Shown: in pieces, positions 1-11,546 of the stretch
Position numbering within the stretch: position 1 is the first letter of the stretch
Layout of the letters: each line of letters starts with the position of its first letter
From: Dryocola boscaweniae
Lineage (GTDB): Bacteria > Pseudomonadota > Gammaproteobacteria > Enterobacterales > Enterobacteriaceae
Assembly (NCBI RefSeq): GCF_025215095.1
Contig: NZ_JALHAP010000080.1
Span: forward strand, 284,520 to 348,519
Length of the DNA stretch: 64,000 nucleotides
Direction: 5' to 3'
Notes under the pieces: model-generated
Databases searched by the model: none
The model's input: the letters and a program-made list of their open reading frames with translations, nothing else
What the model was told of the DNA's origin: nothing
Position numbers and translations under genes: made by a program

Positions 1-219
1 TTGATAAATAAAAGCCAGACACAGCATGCCGACGCCGGTAATCACCCAGCCAATCAGTAACGCGCCGGGTGAGGCGACGGAGCCAAAGTTTTGCGGCAGG
101 CTAAAGACGCCGCCGCCAATCATCGAACCAATAACCAGCGCAACCAGCGCGCTGAGCCCTAATTTTTTTTCTGTTGTTGCGGATGTCGCGCTGACATCCC
201 CGTGGGTAACATCGGCCAT
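1..219 (-). CDS. arcD: Arginine/ornithine antiporter, N-terminal 73 residues (cut by window edge)
   Basis: Reading leftwards from the ATG at 217-219, the protein has a short hydrophilic N-terminus and then the first transmembrane segment with the motif SALVALVIGSMIGGGVFSLP, typical of APC-superfamily basic amino acid antiporters. It is the fourth gene of arcA-arcC-arcB-arcD, where the antiporter takes up arginine in exchange for the ornithine made by the pathway. The C-terminal part lies outside the window. The name rests on the family motif and on operon position; the motif alone would not separate arginine/ornithine from other APC substrates. Confidence 0.85.
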   Translation of the reverse strand, partial: MADVTHGDVSATSATTEKKLGLSALVALVIGSMIGGGVFSLPQNFGSVASPGALLIGWVITGVGMLCLAFIYQ

Positions 220-232
220 TTTCCTTTCCTCC

Positions 233-289
233 TGCGGCGGGTTTGCCGCACGAATGCACGCCTGGCGGCGAGGCTGCCCCCGCCGCCAG
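233..289 (-). other. Two hairpins between arcB and arcD
   Basis: The 75-bp gap contains two perfect inverted repeats: a 6-bp stem (233-238 with 245-250) and a 9-bp GC-rich stem CTGGCGGCG (262-270) pairing with 281-289 around a 10-base loop. Neither is followed by a T-run in the reading direction, so they look like mRNA processing or stability elements that could lower arcD expression relative to arcB, not full terminators. This role is inference. Confidence 0.5.
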
Positions 290-294
290 AGGGA

Positions 295-1299
295 TTACTC
301 TCCGAGTGTGGCAACCATGACGGCTTTAATGGTGTGCATACGGTTTTCGGCTTCGTCGAAGACGATAGAATGCGGGGATTCGAAGACGTCTTCGGTCACC
401 TCCAGCCCTTTAAGCCCGTATTCCGCTTCAATTTCTTTACCGACTTTGGTGTGTTCGTTGTGGAATGCGGGCAGGCAGTGCATAAATTTCACGTTCGGGT
501 TGCCGGTCGCATCGAGTACGCGCTGATTCACCTGATACGGCTTCATGATGCTCACGCGTTCGGCCCAGGCTTCTTTTGGTTCGCCCATAGATACCCAAAC
601 GTCGGTGTAGAGGAAATCAACTCCCGCCACGCCTTCTTCGACGCTGTCGGTCAGCATGATGCGCCCGCCGGTCTCTTTGGCTATCTCGCGGCATTGTTCT
701 ACCAGCGCAGGTTCAGGCCAGAAGGCTTTCGGGGCGACCAGGCGAATATCCATGCCCATTTTCGCCGCGCCCACCATCAGAGAATTGCCCATGTTGTTGC
801 GGGCGTCGCCCAGGTAGGCAAAGGCGATTTCCGGCAGCGTTTTGTCCGGCGCGTGCTCAAGCATAGTCATCAGATCCGCGAGAATTTGCGTTGGGTGGAA
901 TTCGTTGGTCAGCCCGTTCCACACCGGTACTCCGGCGAACTCGCCCAGCTCTTCGACGATATCCTGGCCGTAGCCGCGATATTCGATGCCGTCATACATG
1001 CGGCCAAGCACGCGAGCGGTATCCTTCATGGATTCCTTATGCCCAATCTGGGAGCCGCTTGGCCCGAGGTAAGTGACCAGCGCACCCTGGTCGAAAGCGC
1101 CGACTTCAAAGGCGCAGCGAGTTCGGGTGGAGGTTTTTTCAAAAATCAGCGCGATGTTTTTGCCGACCAGGGTTTTCTTCTCGGTGCCGGCTTTTTTTGC
1201 CGCTTTCAGATCACGCGCAAGATCGATCAGGTACTGAATTTCCGCTGGTTTAAAGTCCAGCAGTTTCAGGAAATTGCGCTTTTTCAGGTTGATAGTCAT
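295..1299 (-). CDS. arcB: Ornithine carbamoyltransferase, catabolic
   Basis: A 334-residue protein that in the deiminase pathway splits citrulline with phosphate into ornithine and carbamoyl phosphate. The carbamoyl-phosphate loop STRTR lies at residues 57-61 and the ornithine-site HCLP motif at 274-277. The start is the ATG at 1297-1299 ([10 protein letters not shown]), which aligns with the start of ArgI; an in-frame codon 17 codons upstream lies in a REP repeat and is rejected. The gene sits between arcC and arcD, which is why it is called catabolic; residues alone do not prove the direction. It is strikingly similar to argI at 4752-5756, with long identical stretches in the carbamoyl-phosphate domain. 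Confidence 0.95.
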   Translation of the reverse strand: MTINLKKRNFLKLLDFKPAEIQYLIDLARDLKAAKKAGTEKKTLVGKNIALIFEKTSTRTRCAFEVGAFDQGALVTYLGPSGSQIGHKESMKDTARVLGRMYDGIEYRGYGQDIVEELGEFAGVPVWNGLTNEFHPTQILADLMTMLEHAPDKTLPEIAFAYLGDARNNMGNSLMVGAAKMGMDIRLVAPKAFWPEPALVEQCREIAKETGGRIMLTDSVEEGVAGVDFLYTDVWVSMGEPKEAWAERVSIMKPYQVNQRVLDATGNPNVKFMHCLPAFHNEHTKVGKEIEAEYGLKGLEVTEDVFESPHSIVFDEAENRMHTIKAVMVATLGE

Positions 1300-1327
1300 T
1301 TTAGTTATCCTTTTGAATGCTTCCGCT

Positions 1328-1404
1328 GGATGGCGCTTTCGCTTATCCACCTTACGGTCTACGGTTCGGGTTCTGTAAGTCGGGTAAGCGCCGCGCCACC
1401 CGAC
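1328..1404. repeat. REP/BIME pair between arcB and arcC
   Basis: Two imperfect palindromes of the Enterobacteriaceae REP type, one ending at about 1351 (GGCGCTTTCGC core) and one at 1379-1404 (GTCGGG ... CCCGAC), joined by a linker. The whole 77-bp unit is nearly identical, in opposite orientation, to the element at 16111-16190. Intragenic-operon REPs usually stabilise upstream mRNA; here it would separate arcC from arcB. Confidence 0.8.
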
Positions 1405-1417
1405 AGGATTTCGACGG

Positions 1418-2329
1418 CTATTCGCGAATTAGCGTGCCTTTTTCACCGGCCAGAATCGCCGGGCCGTCCGCCAGCGCGCCGATCCCGGCGATGCCGTGGC
1501 ACTGGGCGACAAATTTGCTGCATGCTGCGACTTTCGGCCCCATCGACCCGGCGTCAAACGCCATGCCTTCCAGCTCTTGCGGGGTGATGTGGGTAATCGG
1601 GCGTTGCGTCGGCTCCCCCCAGTCGAGGTACACCGCCTCGGCATCGGTGAGGATCAGCAGGGCGTCGGCTTCGATCTGGCGCGCCAGCAACGCGGCAGAG
1701 AGATCTTTATCAATCACCGCTTCAATACCGTGGTAGCCATCCACTTTTTCCACCACCGGCACACCGCCGCCGCCGTTACAAATCACCAGATGATCGCGCT
1801 GGATAAGCGCCGTAATCGCATCGCTTTCCACGATTCTTTTTGGCTGTGGCGAAGGCACTACGCGGCGGAAATACTGGCCGTCCGCTTTCACCGTCCAGCC
1901 TTTTTCGGCAACCAGGCTGTCGGCCTGCGCTTTGTCATACACCGGGCCGATGTACTTGGTTGGATTCTGGAACGCCGGATCTCTGGCATCCACTTCCACC
2001 TGTGTGAGCAGCACGCTGACTTCCCTGTCCGGCAGGTGATTTTTAAGCGATTGCTGCAGCATGTAGCCGATCATTCCCTGACTTTCCGCGCCGAGAATAT
2101 CGAGCGGGTAAGGGGCTACTTTTTGATAGGCGCTGTTTTGCAGCGCCAGCAGCCCAACCTGTGGACCGTTGCCGTGGACCAGCACGACGCGCCAGGCGGC
2201 GGTGAGCTGGGCAATGGTTTTGGCCGCAAGATCGATATTTTTACGCTGAACTTCTGCTTCCAGCGGCTCGCCCCTTTTCAGCAGCGCATTTCCACCGAGT
2301 GCTACAACCAGCGTGGGTTTGTGTTCCAT
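1418..2329 (-). CDS. arcC: Carbamate kinase
   Basis: A 303-residue amino acid kinase family protein that transfers the phosphate of carbamoyl phosphate to ADP, the ATP-yielding step of arginine fermentation. The N-terminal glycine loop [12 protein letters not shown] (residues about 9-20) and [10 protein letters not shown] near residues 52-61 are family signatures, and the C-terminus has the nucleotide-binding [12 protein letters not shown] stretch. It follows arcA by 15 bp and precedes arcB, separated from it by a REP element. Length matches the family (about 300-310). The cytosolic location and substrate are well supported by the operon. Confidence 0.95.
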   Translation of the reverse strand: MEHKPTLVVALGGNALLKRGEPLEAEVQRKNIDLAAKTIAQLTAAWRVVLVHGNGPQVGLLALQNSAYQKVAPYPLDILGAESQGMIGYMLQQSLKNHLPDREVSVLLTQVEVDARDPAFQNPTKYIGPVYDKAQADSLVAEKGWTVKADGQYFRRVVPSPQPKRIVESDAITALIQRDHLVICNGGGGVPVVEKVDGYHGIEAVIDKDLSAALLARQIEADALLILTDAEAVYLDWGEPTQRPITHITPQELEGMAFDAGSMGPKVAACSKFVAQCHGIAGIGALADGPAILAGEKGTLIRE

Positions 2330-2344
2330 TTCTCTCTCCTTGCC

Positions 2345-3565
2345 TTAAATGCCGTCACGTTCAAGCGGGCAGCTCATGCAGCGCGCGCCGCCGCGGCCAC
2401 GACCCAGTTCGTCGCCCGGAATCGGCAGAACGGTGATGCCTGCCTTATCGTATTTTTCGTTGGTCCAGATGTTGCGTTCGTAACCGATAACCACGCCCGG
2501 ACGGACGGTCAGCACGTTGTTGGCGTCGTTCCACTGTTCGCGTTCTGCTTCGAAGGCGTCGCCGCCGGTCGTGATTAAGCGCACCTGATCGATACCCAGC
2601 GCTTGCTCAATGGCGTGCAGCAAATGAGGTTCCTGATGACGTTTGATGCCGCCGTGGCCGTCCGGGGTGAGCGTCCAGCACTGGGCGTCTTTGCGCACCA
2701 CTTCCGGGTAGACGGAGAAAGTGTCGATATCGATATGCGTCATGACCGTGTCGAGATGCATGCAGGAGCGATGTTTCGGCAATTCAACGGCAATAACGCG
2801 GGTTGCCTGCTGATGTTTGAATAATGATTCAGCAAGGAATTCCACGCCCTGCGGCGTTGTACGTTCGGACATGCCAATTAACACCGCGCCGCGCCCGATA
2901 ACTAATACGTCGCCACCTTCTAAAGTTGCATGGTCATAATTAATATTGTCGTCGCCGTAATATTTAATAAAGTTTCCATCGGTAAAGGCCGGATGCCAGC
3001 GATAAATAGCTCGCAGGTTATTTGTTTCGCGCTGGCGGGCGGCTTTAGCCATTGGGTTAATAGATACGCCGTTATAAATCCAGCACGATGTGTCGCGGGT
3101 AAATAAATGGTTTGGCAGCGGCTTCATAATAAAGTCGGTAGCCTGGTGGGTATCCACTACCATATTATGGATATAGGTTGGGATTTCTCCGTAGGTCAGG
3201 CCGCCGCTGAGGCGCCGGGCCAGCTCACGGTGTGGCATATCCGCCAGCCAACCGCGAATATCCGAGGCAAACGCAGGCCCCAGACGATAGTCGGAAATCT
3301 GCGTATCCAGCAGCCAGGCTTTGGCATCGCTGATATCTAAGGTTTGCGTTAATAAGTCGGTCAGTAATAAAACCTCAACGCCTTCGCCACGTAATGTATT
3401 GGCGAAAATATCGTGCTCTTCTCCTGCGCGCTCTACCGATAATACATCATCAAATAAAAGCTCCTGGCAATTTGAAGGGGTCAGTCTTTTCAGGCTGAGA
3501 TTGGGGCGATGCAGCATGACGCTGCGTAATTGTCCAATTTCGGAACCGACATAATGCTTGTCCAT
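2345..3565 (-). CDS. arcA: Arginine deiminase
   Basis: A 406-residue enzyme that hydrolyses arginine to citrulline and ammonia, first step of the deiminase pathway. Visible active-site elements are [24 protein letters not shown], the histidine in [12 protein letters not shown], and the C-terminal GGARCMSCP in which Cys396 matches the catalytic nucleophile of the family. It is the promoter-proximal gene of arcACBD. The symbol refers to the deiminase, not to the ArcA response regulator. The upstream gap holds a CRP-like site. Complete and of normal length. Confidence 0.96.
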   Translation of the reverse strand: MDKHYVGSEIGQLRSVMLHRPNLSLKRLTPSNCQELLFDDVLSVERAGEEHDIFANTLRGEGVEVLLLTDLLTQTLDISDAKAWLLDTQISDYRLGPAFASDIRGWLADMPHRELARRLSGGLTYGEIPTYIHNMVVDTHQATDFIMKPLPNHLFTRDTSCWIYNGVSINPMAKAARQRETNNLRAIYRWHPAFTDGNFIKYYGDDNINYDHATLEGGDVLVIGRGAVLIGMSERTTPQGVEFLAESLFKHQQATRVIAVELPKHRSCMHLDTVMTHIDIDTFSVYPEVVRKDAQCWTLTPDGHGGIKRHQEPHLLHAIEQALGIDQVRLITTGGDAFEAEREQWNDANNVLTVRPGVVIGYERNIWTNEKYDKAGITVLPIPGDELGRGRGGARCMSCPLERDGI

Positions 3566-4693
<1,128 letters not shown>

Positions 4694-4714
4694 CCCGCAT
4701 TACTCTCGCCCTAA

Positions 4715-4737
4715 CCCTCTCCCTTTTGGGAAGAGGG
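4715..4737. terminator. Bidirectional terminator between tabA and argI
   Basis: A hairpin CCCTCTCCC with TTTT loop and a complementary GGGAAGAGGG arm (one bulge) between the convergent ends of tabA and argI. A related GC-rich hairpin is common in enterobacterial convergent gaps. Confidence 0.6.
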
Positions 4738-4751
4738 CCGGGGTAGGGGAA

Positions 4752-5756
4752 TTATTTAACCAGCGTCGCTACCATCACCGCCTTAATAGTGTGCATACGG
4801 TTTTCAGCCTGATCGAATACCACGCTGTTTGGCGATTCAAATACCTCGTCCGTGACTTCCATCCCGCCCTGCAAACCATACTGTTCCGCCATCTGTTTAC
4901 CGAGCGTCGTCTGGTCGTCATGGAAAGCCGGCAGGCAATGCAGGAATTTGACCTGCGGGTTGCCTGTAAGACCGAGCATGGCGCTGTTTACCTGATAAGG
5001 ACGCAGCAGACTGATACGTTCAGCCCATTTTTCTTTGGCTTCGCCCATTGATACCCACACGTCGGTATAAATGAAGTCCGCGCCTTTTACGCCGGCTGCA
5101 ACGTCTTCGGTGAGAGTGATTTTGCCACCGGTGTGCCCGGCCAGCGACTGACATTCGGCAACCAGCTTTTCATCCGGCCAGCAGGCTTTGGGCGCCACAA
5201 GGCGGAGATCCAGCCCGGTCAGCGCGGCGGCCTCCAGCATGGAATTGCCCATGTTATTACGCGCATCTCCGGTATAAACCAGCGTCATTTCGCTCAGGGA
5301 TTTGCCGGGCAGGTGTTCCTGCATGGTCAGTAAATCGGCCAGCAACTGCGTGGGATGGAATTCGTTTGTCAGGCCATTCCATACCGGCACGCCGGCAAAT
5401 TCAGCCAGGGTTTCGACAATCTCCTGGCCGTAGCCGCGATACTGAATGCCGTCGTACATGCGGCCCAGCACGCGAGCGGTATCTTTAATTGATTCTTTAT
5501 GCCCGATTTGGCTGCCGCTTGGGCCGAGATAAGTGACGCGAGCGCCCTGGTCATAAGCGGCAACTTCGAAAGAGCATCGTGTGCGGGTTGAGTCTTTTTC
5601 GAAGATGAGCGCAATATTTTTACCAGTAAGCTGCTGAGTTTCGCAGCCTTTTTTCTTATCGGCTTTAAGCTTTGCGGAAAGGGTTAATAAATCGTGGAGC
5701 TGTGCCGGAGTAAAATCCAGTAATTTAAGAAAGTGCTTTTGATAAAAGTGACTCAT
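4752..5756 (-). CDS. argI: Ornithine carbamoyltransferase, anabolic
   Basis: A 334-residue transcarbamoylase converting ornithine and carbamoyl phosphate to citrulline in arginine biosynthesis. STRTR is at residues 56-60 and HCLP at 273-276. The assignment as the biosynthetic copy comes from two ARG boxes immediately upstream (5784-5823) and from the conserved neighbourhood tabA-argI-rraB seen in E. coli. A clear GAGGAAAAG ribosome site precedes the ATG. It is a close paralog of arcB at 295-1299; both are complete. Product works as a trimer in the cytosol. Confidence 0.96.
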   Translation of the reverse strand: MSHFYQKHFLKLLDFTPAQLHDLLTLSAKLKADKKKGCETQQLTGKNIALIFEKDSTRTRCSFEVAAYDQGARVTYLGPSGSQIGHKESIKDTARVLGRMYDGIQYRGYGQEIVETLAEFAGVPVWNGLTNEFHPTQLLADLLTMQEHLPGKSLSEMTLVYTGDARNNMGNSMLEAAALTGLDLRLVAPKACWPDEKLVAECQSLAGHTGGKITLTEDVAAGVKGADFIYTDVWVSMGEAKEKWAERISLLRPYQVNSAMLGLTGNPQVKFLHCLPAFHDDQTTLGKQMAEQYGLQGGMEVTDEVFESPNSVVFDQAENRMHTIKAVMVATLVK

Positions 5757-5783
5757 CTTTTCCTCACATGGCTCATGCCACTT

Positions 5784-5823
5784 ATTGAATTAAAATTCAA
5801 TTTATATGTATGAATATTCATTT
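5784..5823. promoter_or_regulatory. Two tandem ARG boxes (ArgR operator) upstream of argI
   Basis: Two 18-bp-class palindromes, the first around TTGAATTAAAATTCAA (5785-5800) and the second around TATGAATATTCAT (5809-5821), spaced like the paired ArgR sites of arginine biosynthetic genes (consensus TGAATNNNNATTCA). They lie 30-65 bp upstream of the argI start, so ArgR-arginine would block transcription. Confidence 0.9.
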
Positions 5824-5920
5824 GCAACCCCCGCATAGCAAATCTTTCTCGGGAAAGGTGGAGGCAAACCGATGCGTGTGTGAAAATAGAAGTATCTGCC
5901 GACACATTGAGGAAAGGGCC

Positions 5921-6346
5921 ATGGCAAATCCAGAACTGCTGGAAGAGCAGCGCGAAGAAACGCGTTTGATTATTGAAGAATTACTGGAAGATGGCAGCGA
6001 TCCGGACGCGCTGTACACCATCGAACATCACCTTTCTGCAGACGACTTCGAAACCCTGGAAAAAGCAGCGGTTGAAGCGTTCAAAATGGGTTATGAAGTG
6101 ACCGACCCGGAAGAGCTTGAAGTGGAAGAGGGCGATACCGTCATCTGCTGCGACGTGCTGAGCGAATGCGCCCTGAAAGCTGAGCTGCTGGACGAGCAGG
6201 TTGAGCAACTGCTGAACCTCGCTGAGAAATTTGGCGTGGAATACGACGGCTGGGGCACCTATTACGAAGACCCGAACGGCGAAGAAGGTGAAGAAGGCGA
6301 CGAAGAAGACTTTGTGGACGAAGACGACGACGGCGTGCGTCACTAA
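5921..6346 (+). CDS. rraB: Ribonuclease E inhibitor RraB
   Basis: A 141-residue acidic cytosolic protein that binds RNase E and changes the composition of the degradosome. The start ATG at 5921 ([15 protein letters not shown]) has the ribosome site GAGGAAAG; an in-frame extension to 5810 runs over the argI ARG boxes and is rejected. The sequence ends with a very acidic tail ([18 protein letters not shown]) typical of the family. Divergent from argI and followed by miaE, as in related genomes. Confidence 0.94.
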   Translation: MANPELLEEQREETRLIIEELLEDGSDPDALYTIEHHLSADDFETLEKAAVEAFKMGYEVTDPEELEVEEGDTVICCDVLSECALKAELLDEQVEQLLNLAEKFGVEYDGWGTYYEDPNGEEGEEGDEEDFVDEDDDGVRH

Positions 6347-6356
6347 GTTCTCCCGT

Positions 6357-6377
6357 GCAGCGGCTCCCCGCCGCTGC
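6357..6377. other. Hairpin between rraB and miaE
   Basis: GCAGCGG (6357-6363) pairs with CCGCTGC about six bases later. No T-run follows, so complete termination is unlikely; probably a partial terminator or stability element. Confidence 0.4.
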
Positions 6378-6404
6378 ATTTCAAACGGTCACGAATACTT
6401 AATC

Positions 6405-7169
6405 ATGAACTACCCCGAGCTACTCTCCCCGGTCCTGAATTTCCTGCACTGCCCGACTCCCAATGCGTGGATCGCCAAAGCTCGCGAGCCTGAAAACCTG
6501 CCTTTGTTGCTTACCGATCATATGGTTTGCGAACTCAAAGCCGCGCAAACCGCCATGCTGCTTATCCGTAAATACGTCGCCGATAAGGCCAGCGCCCAGG
6601 CGTTGCTGGACTGGCTGAAGCCTTATGAAGACTTTACCTTTCGTGAAGGTGCGGAGCCGGACTTTATCGCGCTGCATAAAGGCCTGAGCAAAAGCGTGAT
6701 GCCCAAAACGCGCACAATTTGGGGGCAGGTGCTTATCGACAGTATGGTTTTGCTTATCAAAGAAGAGTTGCACCATTTCTGGCAGGTGCGCGAACTAATG
6801 ATTGACCGTAACATTCCCTACGTAAAAATTACCGCCAGCCGCTACGCTAAAGGTCTGCTGAGCGAAGCGCGTACCCACGAGCCGGTAATGCTTATCGACA
6901 AACTCATTTGCGGCGCCTACATTGAAGCCCGGTCGTGCGAGCGTTTTGCGGCTCTGGCTCCGTATCTGGATGGCGAACTGCAGAAGTTTTATTTGTCCCT
7001 GCTGCGTTCAGAAGCGCGTCATTATCAGGACTATCTTGCGCTGGCAGAATTTATTGCCGGTGGCGATATCAGCGACCGGGTGCGCTTTTTTGGGGAAGTG
7101 GAGGCTGCGTTAATCATATCCCCCGATAACGAGCTTCGTTTCCATAGCGGCATACCCGACTCCATTTAA
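6405..7169 (+). CDS. miaE: tRNA-(ms2io6A37) hydroxylase
   Basis: A 254-residue diiron monooxygenase that hydroxylates the isopentenyl group of ms2i6A37 in tRNAs reading UNN codons. The ferritin-like diiron ligands are visible as KEELHHFWQ and SEARHYQDYL (EXXH motifs). Start is the ATG at 6405 (MNYPELLSP), in a different frame from rraB and 58 bp after its stop. The gene is present in Salmonella and Klebsiella but absent from E. coli K-12, so it helps place the organism outside Escherichia. Confidence 0.93.
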   Translation: MNYPELLSPVLNFLHCPTPNAWIAKAREPENLPLLLTDHMVCELKAAQTAMLLIRKYVADKASAQALLDWLKPYEDFTFREGAEPDFIALHKGLSKSVMPKTRTIWGQVLIDSMVLLIKEELHHFWQVRELMIDRNIPYVKITASRYAKGLLSEARTHEPVMLIDKLICGAYIEARSCERFAALAPYLDGELQKFYLSLLRSEARHYQDYLALAEFIAGGDISDRVRFFGEVEAALIISPDNELRFHSGIPDSI

Positions 7170-7181
7170 AAAGGATATTTA

Positions 7182-8006
7182 ATGAACTGGACTCATGTCA
7201 TTCTTGCAGGCTATATCGGCGCGGTGATTGCCGTCGTGGTGGGCTTTGCCCGTAAAAAAGGCTGGATCGGCAAAGTGGCCGCATTGGTTATCGCGGCTGT
7301 TGCGATCGTGGCGTGGAATATTATTGATGTGAAGTATCTCATCCCGCGCGACGGCAAGACCAGCATGCAGGCGCAAGTAAGCCAGATGGACGAAGCTTTC
7401 AATAAGATGCCGGTTTATCAGGTGATGAAAGAACATCAGCCCGCGCTCTTTGAGTCTGTTCGCCAGCGGTCGCTGACAATGCACAAAGAAGGAAAAACGG
7501 AGCAGGAAATCATCGATGCTATTCAGCCGCAGATCCTTGCGTTCCAGATGAAGCAATTGCAGAACGCAGCCGATGCAAACGTCGTGGCCTATATGCAAAT
7601 CAACATGCAGCAAACCGCGATGGTGCAAAAAGCCAGCGATGACGAATGTTTCCGCTTCCTGTTCCCGGCGGTGAAGGGCGGCATTAATGCTGTGCGCATT
7701 ATCCCGCGAGAAGTCACTATGCGTCGTATGGAAGTTGACGCCGACATGCTGCGTTCGGCTTTTGGTCCGGACAAACATACCGTGACGGCCGAAGAACGCG
7801 AGCAGGCCCAGCGCGATATTCAGCCGATTGTTCAGCAACTGGTTAAACAATACGGACAGGATATTCAGCTAATGGAAGACCCGCGCCAGGCTATAGGCAA
7901 AGAGGCGGTGGCATGTAATCTGGTGCAGGATTTGTGGCGGAATGTCATGCTGTTGCCGCCGCAGAAAGCCGCTGCGATTATTCGTCTGTCGGTTGAGGGT
8001 CAATAG
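7182..8006 (+). CDS. Membrane-anchored protein of unknown function
   Basis: A 274-residue protein I cannot name. The first 50 residues hold two hydrophobic stretches (about 5-23 and 31-47) separated by RKKGWIGK, which suggests an inner-membrane anchor; the remaining 220 residues are soluble, mainly helical, and rich in Gln and Met (for example FQMKQLQNAADANV and QINMQQTAMVQ), with a single region around DDECFRFLFP. It starts 12 bp after miaE with ribosome site AAGGA and is probably cotranscribed with it. Codon use is like the neighbours. No catalytic motif is evident. Confidence 0.8.
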   Translation: MNWTHVILAGYIGAVIAVVVGFARKKGWIGKVAALVIAAVAIVAWNIIDVKYLIPRDGKTSMQAQVSQMDEAFNKMPVYQVMKEHQPALFESVRQRSLTMHKEGKTEQEIIDAIQPQILAFQMKQLQNAADANVVAYMQINMQQTAMVQKASDDECFRFLFPAVKGGINAVRIIPREVTMRRMEVDADMLRSAFGPDKHTVTAEEREQAQRDIQPIVQQLVKQYGQDIQLMEDPRQAIGKEAVACNLVQDLWRNVMLLPPQKAAAIIRLSVEGQ

Positions 8007-8015
8007 TTTGTATCA

Positions 8016-8041
8016 GGCGGATAGCGTTGCGCTTATCCGCC
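8016..8041. repeat. REP-like palindrome
   Basis: GGCGGATA (8016-8023) is exactly complementary to TATCCGCC (8034-8041) around a 10-base loop. It lies between the convergent ends of the gene at 7182-8006 and yjgM and may act as a bidirectional stop. Confidence 0.75.
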
Positions 8042-8047
8042 AGCATG

Positions 8048-8554
8048 TTAAAGCGTTTTAAGCATTCTGACTTCACAGTCCACATGCCCGGTGCAGCCGA
8101 GCGGTTCGGCAATATGCTCAAAACCGAGGCGTTCATACAGCGCGATGGCTTCGGTCAGAAACGCGGTTGTTTCCAGATAGCAGCGGGTAAACCCCTGCTC
8201 GCGGGCAAAATCCATTGCCTGTATTGCCAGGCGTTTCGCCAGGCCTTTCCCGCGTACTACCGGCAGGAAATACATCTTCTGCAGTTCGCAAATATCGGGT
8301 TCGCTACAGGACAAAGGCGCTACGCCGCCGCCGCCAACCACCTTGCCTTCCAGTTCAACGACCCAATAAGCATGACCTGGTTTGCTGTAGAGCTGATAAA
8401 GCTCGTCCAGATTAGGGTCTGCCACCGTGTAGCCTTTATCGGCCGTTAAGCCGTATTCAGCGGACACCTCGCGGATAACCTGGGCGATGGCGGAGTTGTC
8501 ATGGGCGCAAATCCTGCGCAGGGCAAGATCAACCGGAGCAGCAATATTCATCAT
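8048..8554 (-). CDS. yjgM: GNAT-family N-acetyltransferase YjgM
   Basis: A 168-residue GCN5-related acetyltransferase. Acetyl-CoA motif A is at about residues 93-108 ([16 protein letters not shown]) and motif B follows as [19 protein letters not shown]. The N-terminal part ([20 protein letters not shown]) matches E. coli YjgM closely. The acceptor is not established from sequence. It lies upstream of nothing obvious in its own direction and downstream of valS, as in E. coli; a strong hairpin separates it from valS. The second ATG (8551) is an equally possible start. Confidence 0.88.
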   Translation of the reverse strand: MMNIAAPVDLALRRICAHDNSAIAQVIREVSAEYGLTADKGYTVADPNLDELYQLYSKPGHAYWVVELEGKVVGGGGVAPLSCSEPDICELQKMYFLPVVRGKGLAKRLAIQAMDFAREQGFTRCYLETTAFLTEAIALYERLGFEHIAEPLGCTGHVDCEVRMLKTL

Positions 8555-8640
8555 TTGACTCTTGATACTTTTGACATATAGGGCGAGTTAATAGCACTCC
8601 CTCGAAAAGGGTGCAAGAGAGGATCTTTCAGACATCCATA

Positions 8641-8669
8641 AAAAAGCCGGGAATATTCCCGGCTTTTTA
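8641..8669. terminator. Intrinsic terminator after valS
   Basis: A perfect palindrome AAAAAGCCGGGAAT followed by its complement ending CCCGGCTTTTT, with A and T runs on both sides. On the minus strand it follows valS by 16 bp. Confidence 0.92.
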
Positions 8670-8684
8670 CGCTTAACGGTTCAG

Positions 8685-11540
8685 TTACAGCGCGGCAATA
8701 ACAGCCTGCTGTTCAATCAGCTTCGCTTTCGCATCATTGAAGCCAACCAGACGCTCACGCTCTTTTGCAACCACATCTGCCGGCGCACGCGCCACAAAGC
8801 CTTCGTTTGACAGCTTGCCTTCGATTTTGCCGATCTCGACTTCGATCTTCGCAACTTCTTTAGCAAGACGCTCAATCTCGGCGGCTTTGTCGACCAGGCC
8901 CGCCATTGGGATAAGCAGCTCTGCGCCGTCGATAATTTTGGTCACGGAAACCGGACCTTTATCATCGCCGCTCAGCAGGGTAATGCTTTCCAGACGCGCA
9001 AGGTTTTGCAGGAAAGTACGGTTCGCATTCACGCGGCGTTCCGCTTCAGCGCTTACGTTACGCAGCAGCACTTCCAGCGGCTTGCCTGGAGCGATATTCA
9101 TCTCAGCGCGAATGTTACGCACTGCGGTGATCGCCTGCTTCAGCCACTCGGTGTCGGCAAACGCGGCTTCGTCGTCCTGGGCGCTGTTATAGGCCGGGAA
9201 CGGCTGCAGCATGATGGTGTCTGCGGTGATGCCTTTCAAGACCTTCACGCGCTGCCAGATGGTTTCGGTGATGAACGGAATGATTGGGTGCGCAAGACGC
9301 AGCAGACCTTCCAGCACGTTAATCAGCGTATTGCGGGTGCCGCGCAGTTCCGCCTCGGTTCCGCTGTTCATTACCGGCTTGGTCAGCTCCAGATACCAGT
9401 CGCAGAACTGGTTCCAGGTGAATTCATACAGAATGTTGGCAGCGATATCAAAGCGATAGCTGTCCAGCGCTTCACGATACGCCTTCACGGTGCGGTTGAA
9501 TTCGGCCAGGATCCAGCGGTCCGCCAGGGACAGAACCAGCTCGCCGCTTTCAAAGCCGCAGTCCTGCTCTTCGGTATTCATCAGCACGAAACGGCTGGCG
9601 TTCCACAGCTTGTTACAGAAGTTACGGTAACCTTCCAGGCGTTTCATGTCCCAGTTGATATCGCGGCCGGTAGACGCCAGCGCCGCAAGCGTAAAGCGCA
9701 GCGCATCGGTGCCGTGCGGCTCAATGCCGTTCGGGAACTGCTTCTCGGTGCGCTTGCGGATTTTCTCCGCTAACTGCGGCTGCATCATGTTGCCGGTGCG
9801 TTTTTCGAGCAGATCTTCCAGGGAGATGCCGTCAACCATATCCAGAGGATCGATAACGTTACCCTTGGACTTGGACATTTTCTGTCCTTCGTCGTCGCGG
9901 ATAAGGCCGGTCATATAGACGGTTTTAAACGGTACCTGCGGCTTGCCATCTTCATCTTTGATGAAGTGCATGGTCAGCATGATCATGCGGGCAATCCAGA
10001 AGAAAATGATGTCGAAGCCGCTGACCATCACGCTGGTCGGGTGGAAGGTGCGCAGCGCCTCGGTGTTCTCCGGCCAGCCGAGGGTAGAGAACGTCCACAG
10101 ACCGGAGGAGAACCAGGTGTCCAGCACGTCTTCGTCCTGGTTTAGCGCTACATCTGCGCCAAGGTTGTTTTCAGCGCGAACTTCCGCTTCGTTACGGCCA
10201 ACGTACACGTTGCCTTCAGCATCGTACCAGGCCGGGATGCGGTGGCCCCACCAAAGCTGGCGGGAAATACACCAGTCCTGAATATCGCGCATCCAGGAGA
10301 AGTACATGTTTTCGTACTGCTTAGGCACGAACTGAATATCGCCTTGTTCAACGGCTTCTACCGCGACTTTCGCCAGCGGAGCGGTGCGCACATACCACTG
10401 GTCGGTCAGCATTGGTTCGATAACCACGCCGCCACGGTCGCCGTAAGGCACGGTCAGATCGTGAGGTTTGATTTCATCAAGCAGGCCCAGTTCGTCGAAC
10501 TTAGCGACGACGGCTTTACGCGCGGCAAAGCGCTCCAGCTTCTGGAACTCGGCTGGGATCTCGCTGCTGTAAACGGTAGATTCTTCGCCGTTGGTATCAA
10601 ACACTTCAGCCGCTTCGCGGATATCGCCGTCAAAGGTCAGAATGTTGATCATCGGCAGGGCATGACGACGACCCACTTCGTAGTCGTTAAAGTCGTGGGC
10701 TGGCGTAATCTTCACGCAGCCGGTGCCTTTTTCCATGTCGGCGTGTTCGTCGCCGACGACCGGAATGCGGCGGTTAACCAGCGGCAGCACCACGAACTTA
10801 CCGATCAAATCTTTATAACGCGGATCTTCCGGGTTCACGGCCACGCCGGTATCGCCCAGCACGGTTTCCGGACGGGTAGTTGCGACAATCAGGTAATCTT
10901 TGCCGTCGGCAGTTTTTGCGCCGTCAGCCAGCGGATAACGCAGGTGCCACATGGAGCCTTTGGACTCGCGGTTTTCTACTTCCAGATCGGAAATAGCGGT
11001 GCGCAGTTTCGGGTCCCAGTTTACCAGGCGCTTGCCGCGATAAATCAGATCTTCTTTGTACAGGCGGACGAACACTTCTTTCACCGCGTTGGACAGGCCT
11101 TCGTCCATGGTGAAGCGTTCGCGCTCCCAGTCTACCGAGTTGCCAAGACGACGCATCTGACGGGTGATGGTGCCACCAGACTCTGCCTTCCACTGCCAGA
11201 TTTTATCGATAAAGGCGTCACGGCCGTAATCGTGACGGGTTTTTCCTTCTTCGGCGGCAATTTTGCGCTCGACGACCATCTGGGTCGCGATGCCGGCGTG
11301 GTCAGTCCCCGCCTGCCACAGGGTATTTTTACCCTGCATGCGCTGGTAGCGAATCATGGTGTCCATGATCGTCTGCTGGAAGGCGTGACCCATATGCAAG
11401 CTGCCGGTGACGTTCGGCGGTGGGATCATGATGCAGAAGCTTTCCTGGCTGGTGTCGCCATTTGGCTTAAAGTAGCCCTGCTGTTCCCAGTGCTCGTAAA
11501 GCGGCTGTTCGATATCTTGCGGGTTATATGTCTTTTCCAT
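8685..11540 (-). CDS. valS: Valyl-tRNA synthetase
   Basis: A 951-residue class I aminoacyl-tRNA synthetase. The HIGH-type signature [12 protein letters not shown] is at residues 41-52 and KMSKSKGNV near residue 554; the insertion (editing) domain lies between them, and the C-terminus ends in the coiled-coil tRNA-binding arm ([19 protein letters not shown]). Length is that of E. coli ValS. It starts 6 bp after the holC stop, so holC-valS are surely cotranscribed, probably with pepA upstream. Essential cytosolic enzyme. Confidence 0.98.
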   Translation of the reverse strand: MEKTYNPQDIEQPLYEHWEQQGYFKPNGDTSQESFCIMIPPPNVTGSLHMGHAFQQTIMDTMIRYQRMQGKNTLWQAGTDHAGIATQMVVERKIAAEEGKTRHDYGRDAFIDKIWQWKAESGGTITRQMRRLGNSVDWERERFTMDEGLSNAVKEVFVRLYKEDLIYRGKRLVNWDPKLRTAISDLEVENRESKGSMWHLRYPLADGAKTADGKDYLIVATTRPETVLGDTGVAVNPEDPRYKDLIGKFVVLPLVNRRIPVVGDEHADMEKGTGCVKITPAHDFNDYEVGRRHALPMINILTFDGDIREAAEVFDTNGEESTVYSSEIPAEFQKLERFAARKAVVAKFDELGLLDEIKPHDLTVPYGDRGGVVIEPMLTDQWYVRTAPLAKVAVEAVEQGDIQFVPKQYENMYFSWMRDIQDWCISRQLWWGHRIPAWYDAEGNVYVGRNEAEVRAENNLGADVALNQDEDVLDTWFSSGLWTFSTLGWPENTEALRTFHPTSVMVSGFDIIFFWIARMIMLTMHFIKDEDGKPQVPFKTVYMTGLIRDDEGQKMSKSKGNVIDPLDMVDGISLEDLLEKRTGNMMQPQLAEKIRKRTEKQFPNGIEPHGTDALRFTLAALASTGRDINWDMKRLEGYRNFCNKLWNASRFVLMNTEEQDCGFESGELVLSLADRWILAEFNRTVKAYREALDSYRFDIAANILYEFTWNQFCDWYLELTKPVMNSGTEAELRGTRNTLINVLEGLLRLAHPIIPFITETIWQRVKVLKGITADTIMLQPFPAYNSAQDDEAAFADTEWLKQAITAVRNIRAEMNIAPGKPLEVLLRNVSAEAERRVNANRTFLQNLARLESITLLSGDDKGPVSVTKIIDGAELLIPMAGLVDKAAEIERLAKEVAKIEVEIGKIEGKLSNEGFVARAPADVVAKERERLVGFNDAKAKLIEQQAVIAAL

Positions 11541-11546
11541 TGTCTG

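Noticed and set aside
202..1587. 461-codon open frame on the plus strand over arcB
   Set aside because: It is antisense to a well-supported enzyme gene; GC-rich codon use leaves antisense frames open, and its translation shows no family motif.
1496..2578. 360-codon open frame antisense to arcC and arcA
   Set aside because: Shadow frame without recognisable motifs, spanning two real genes and their junction.
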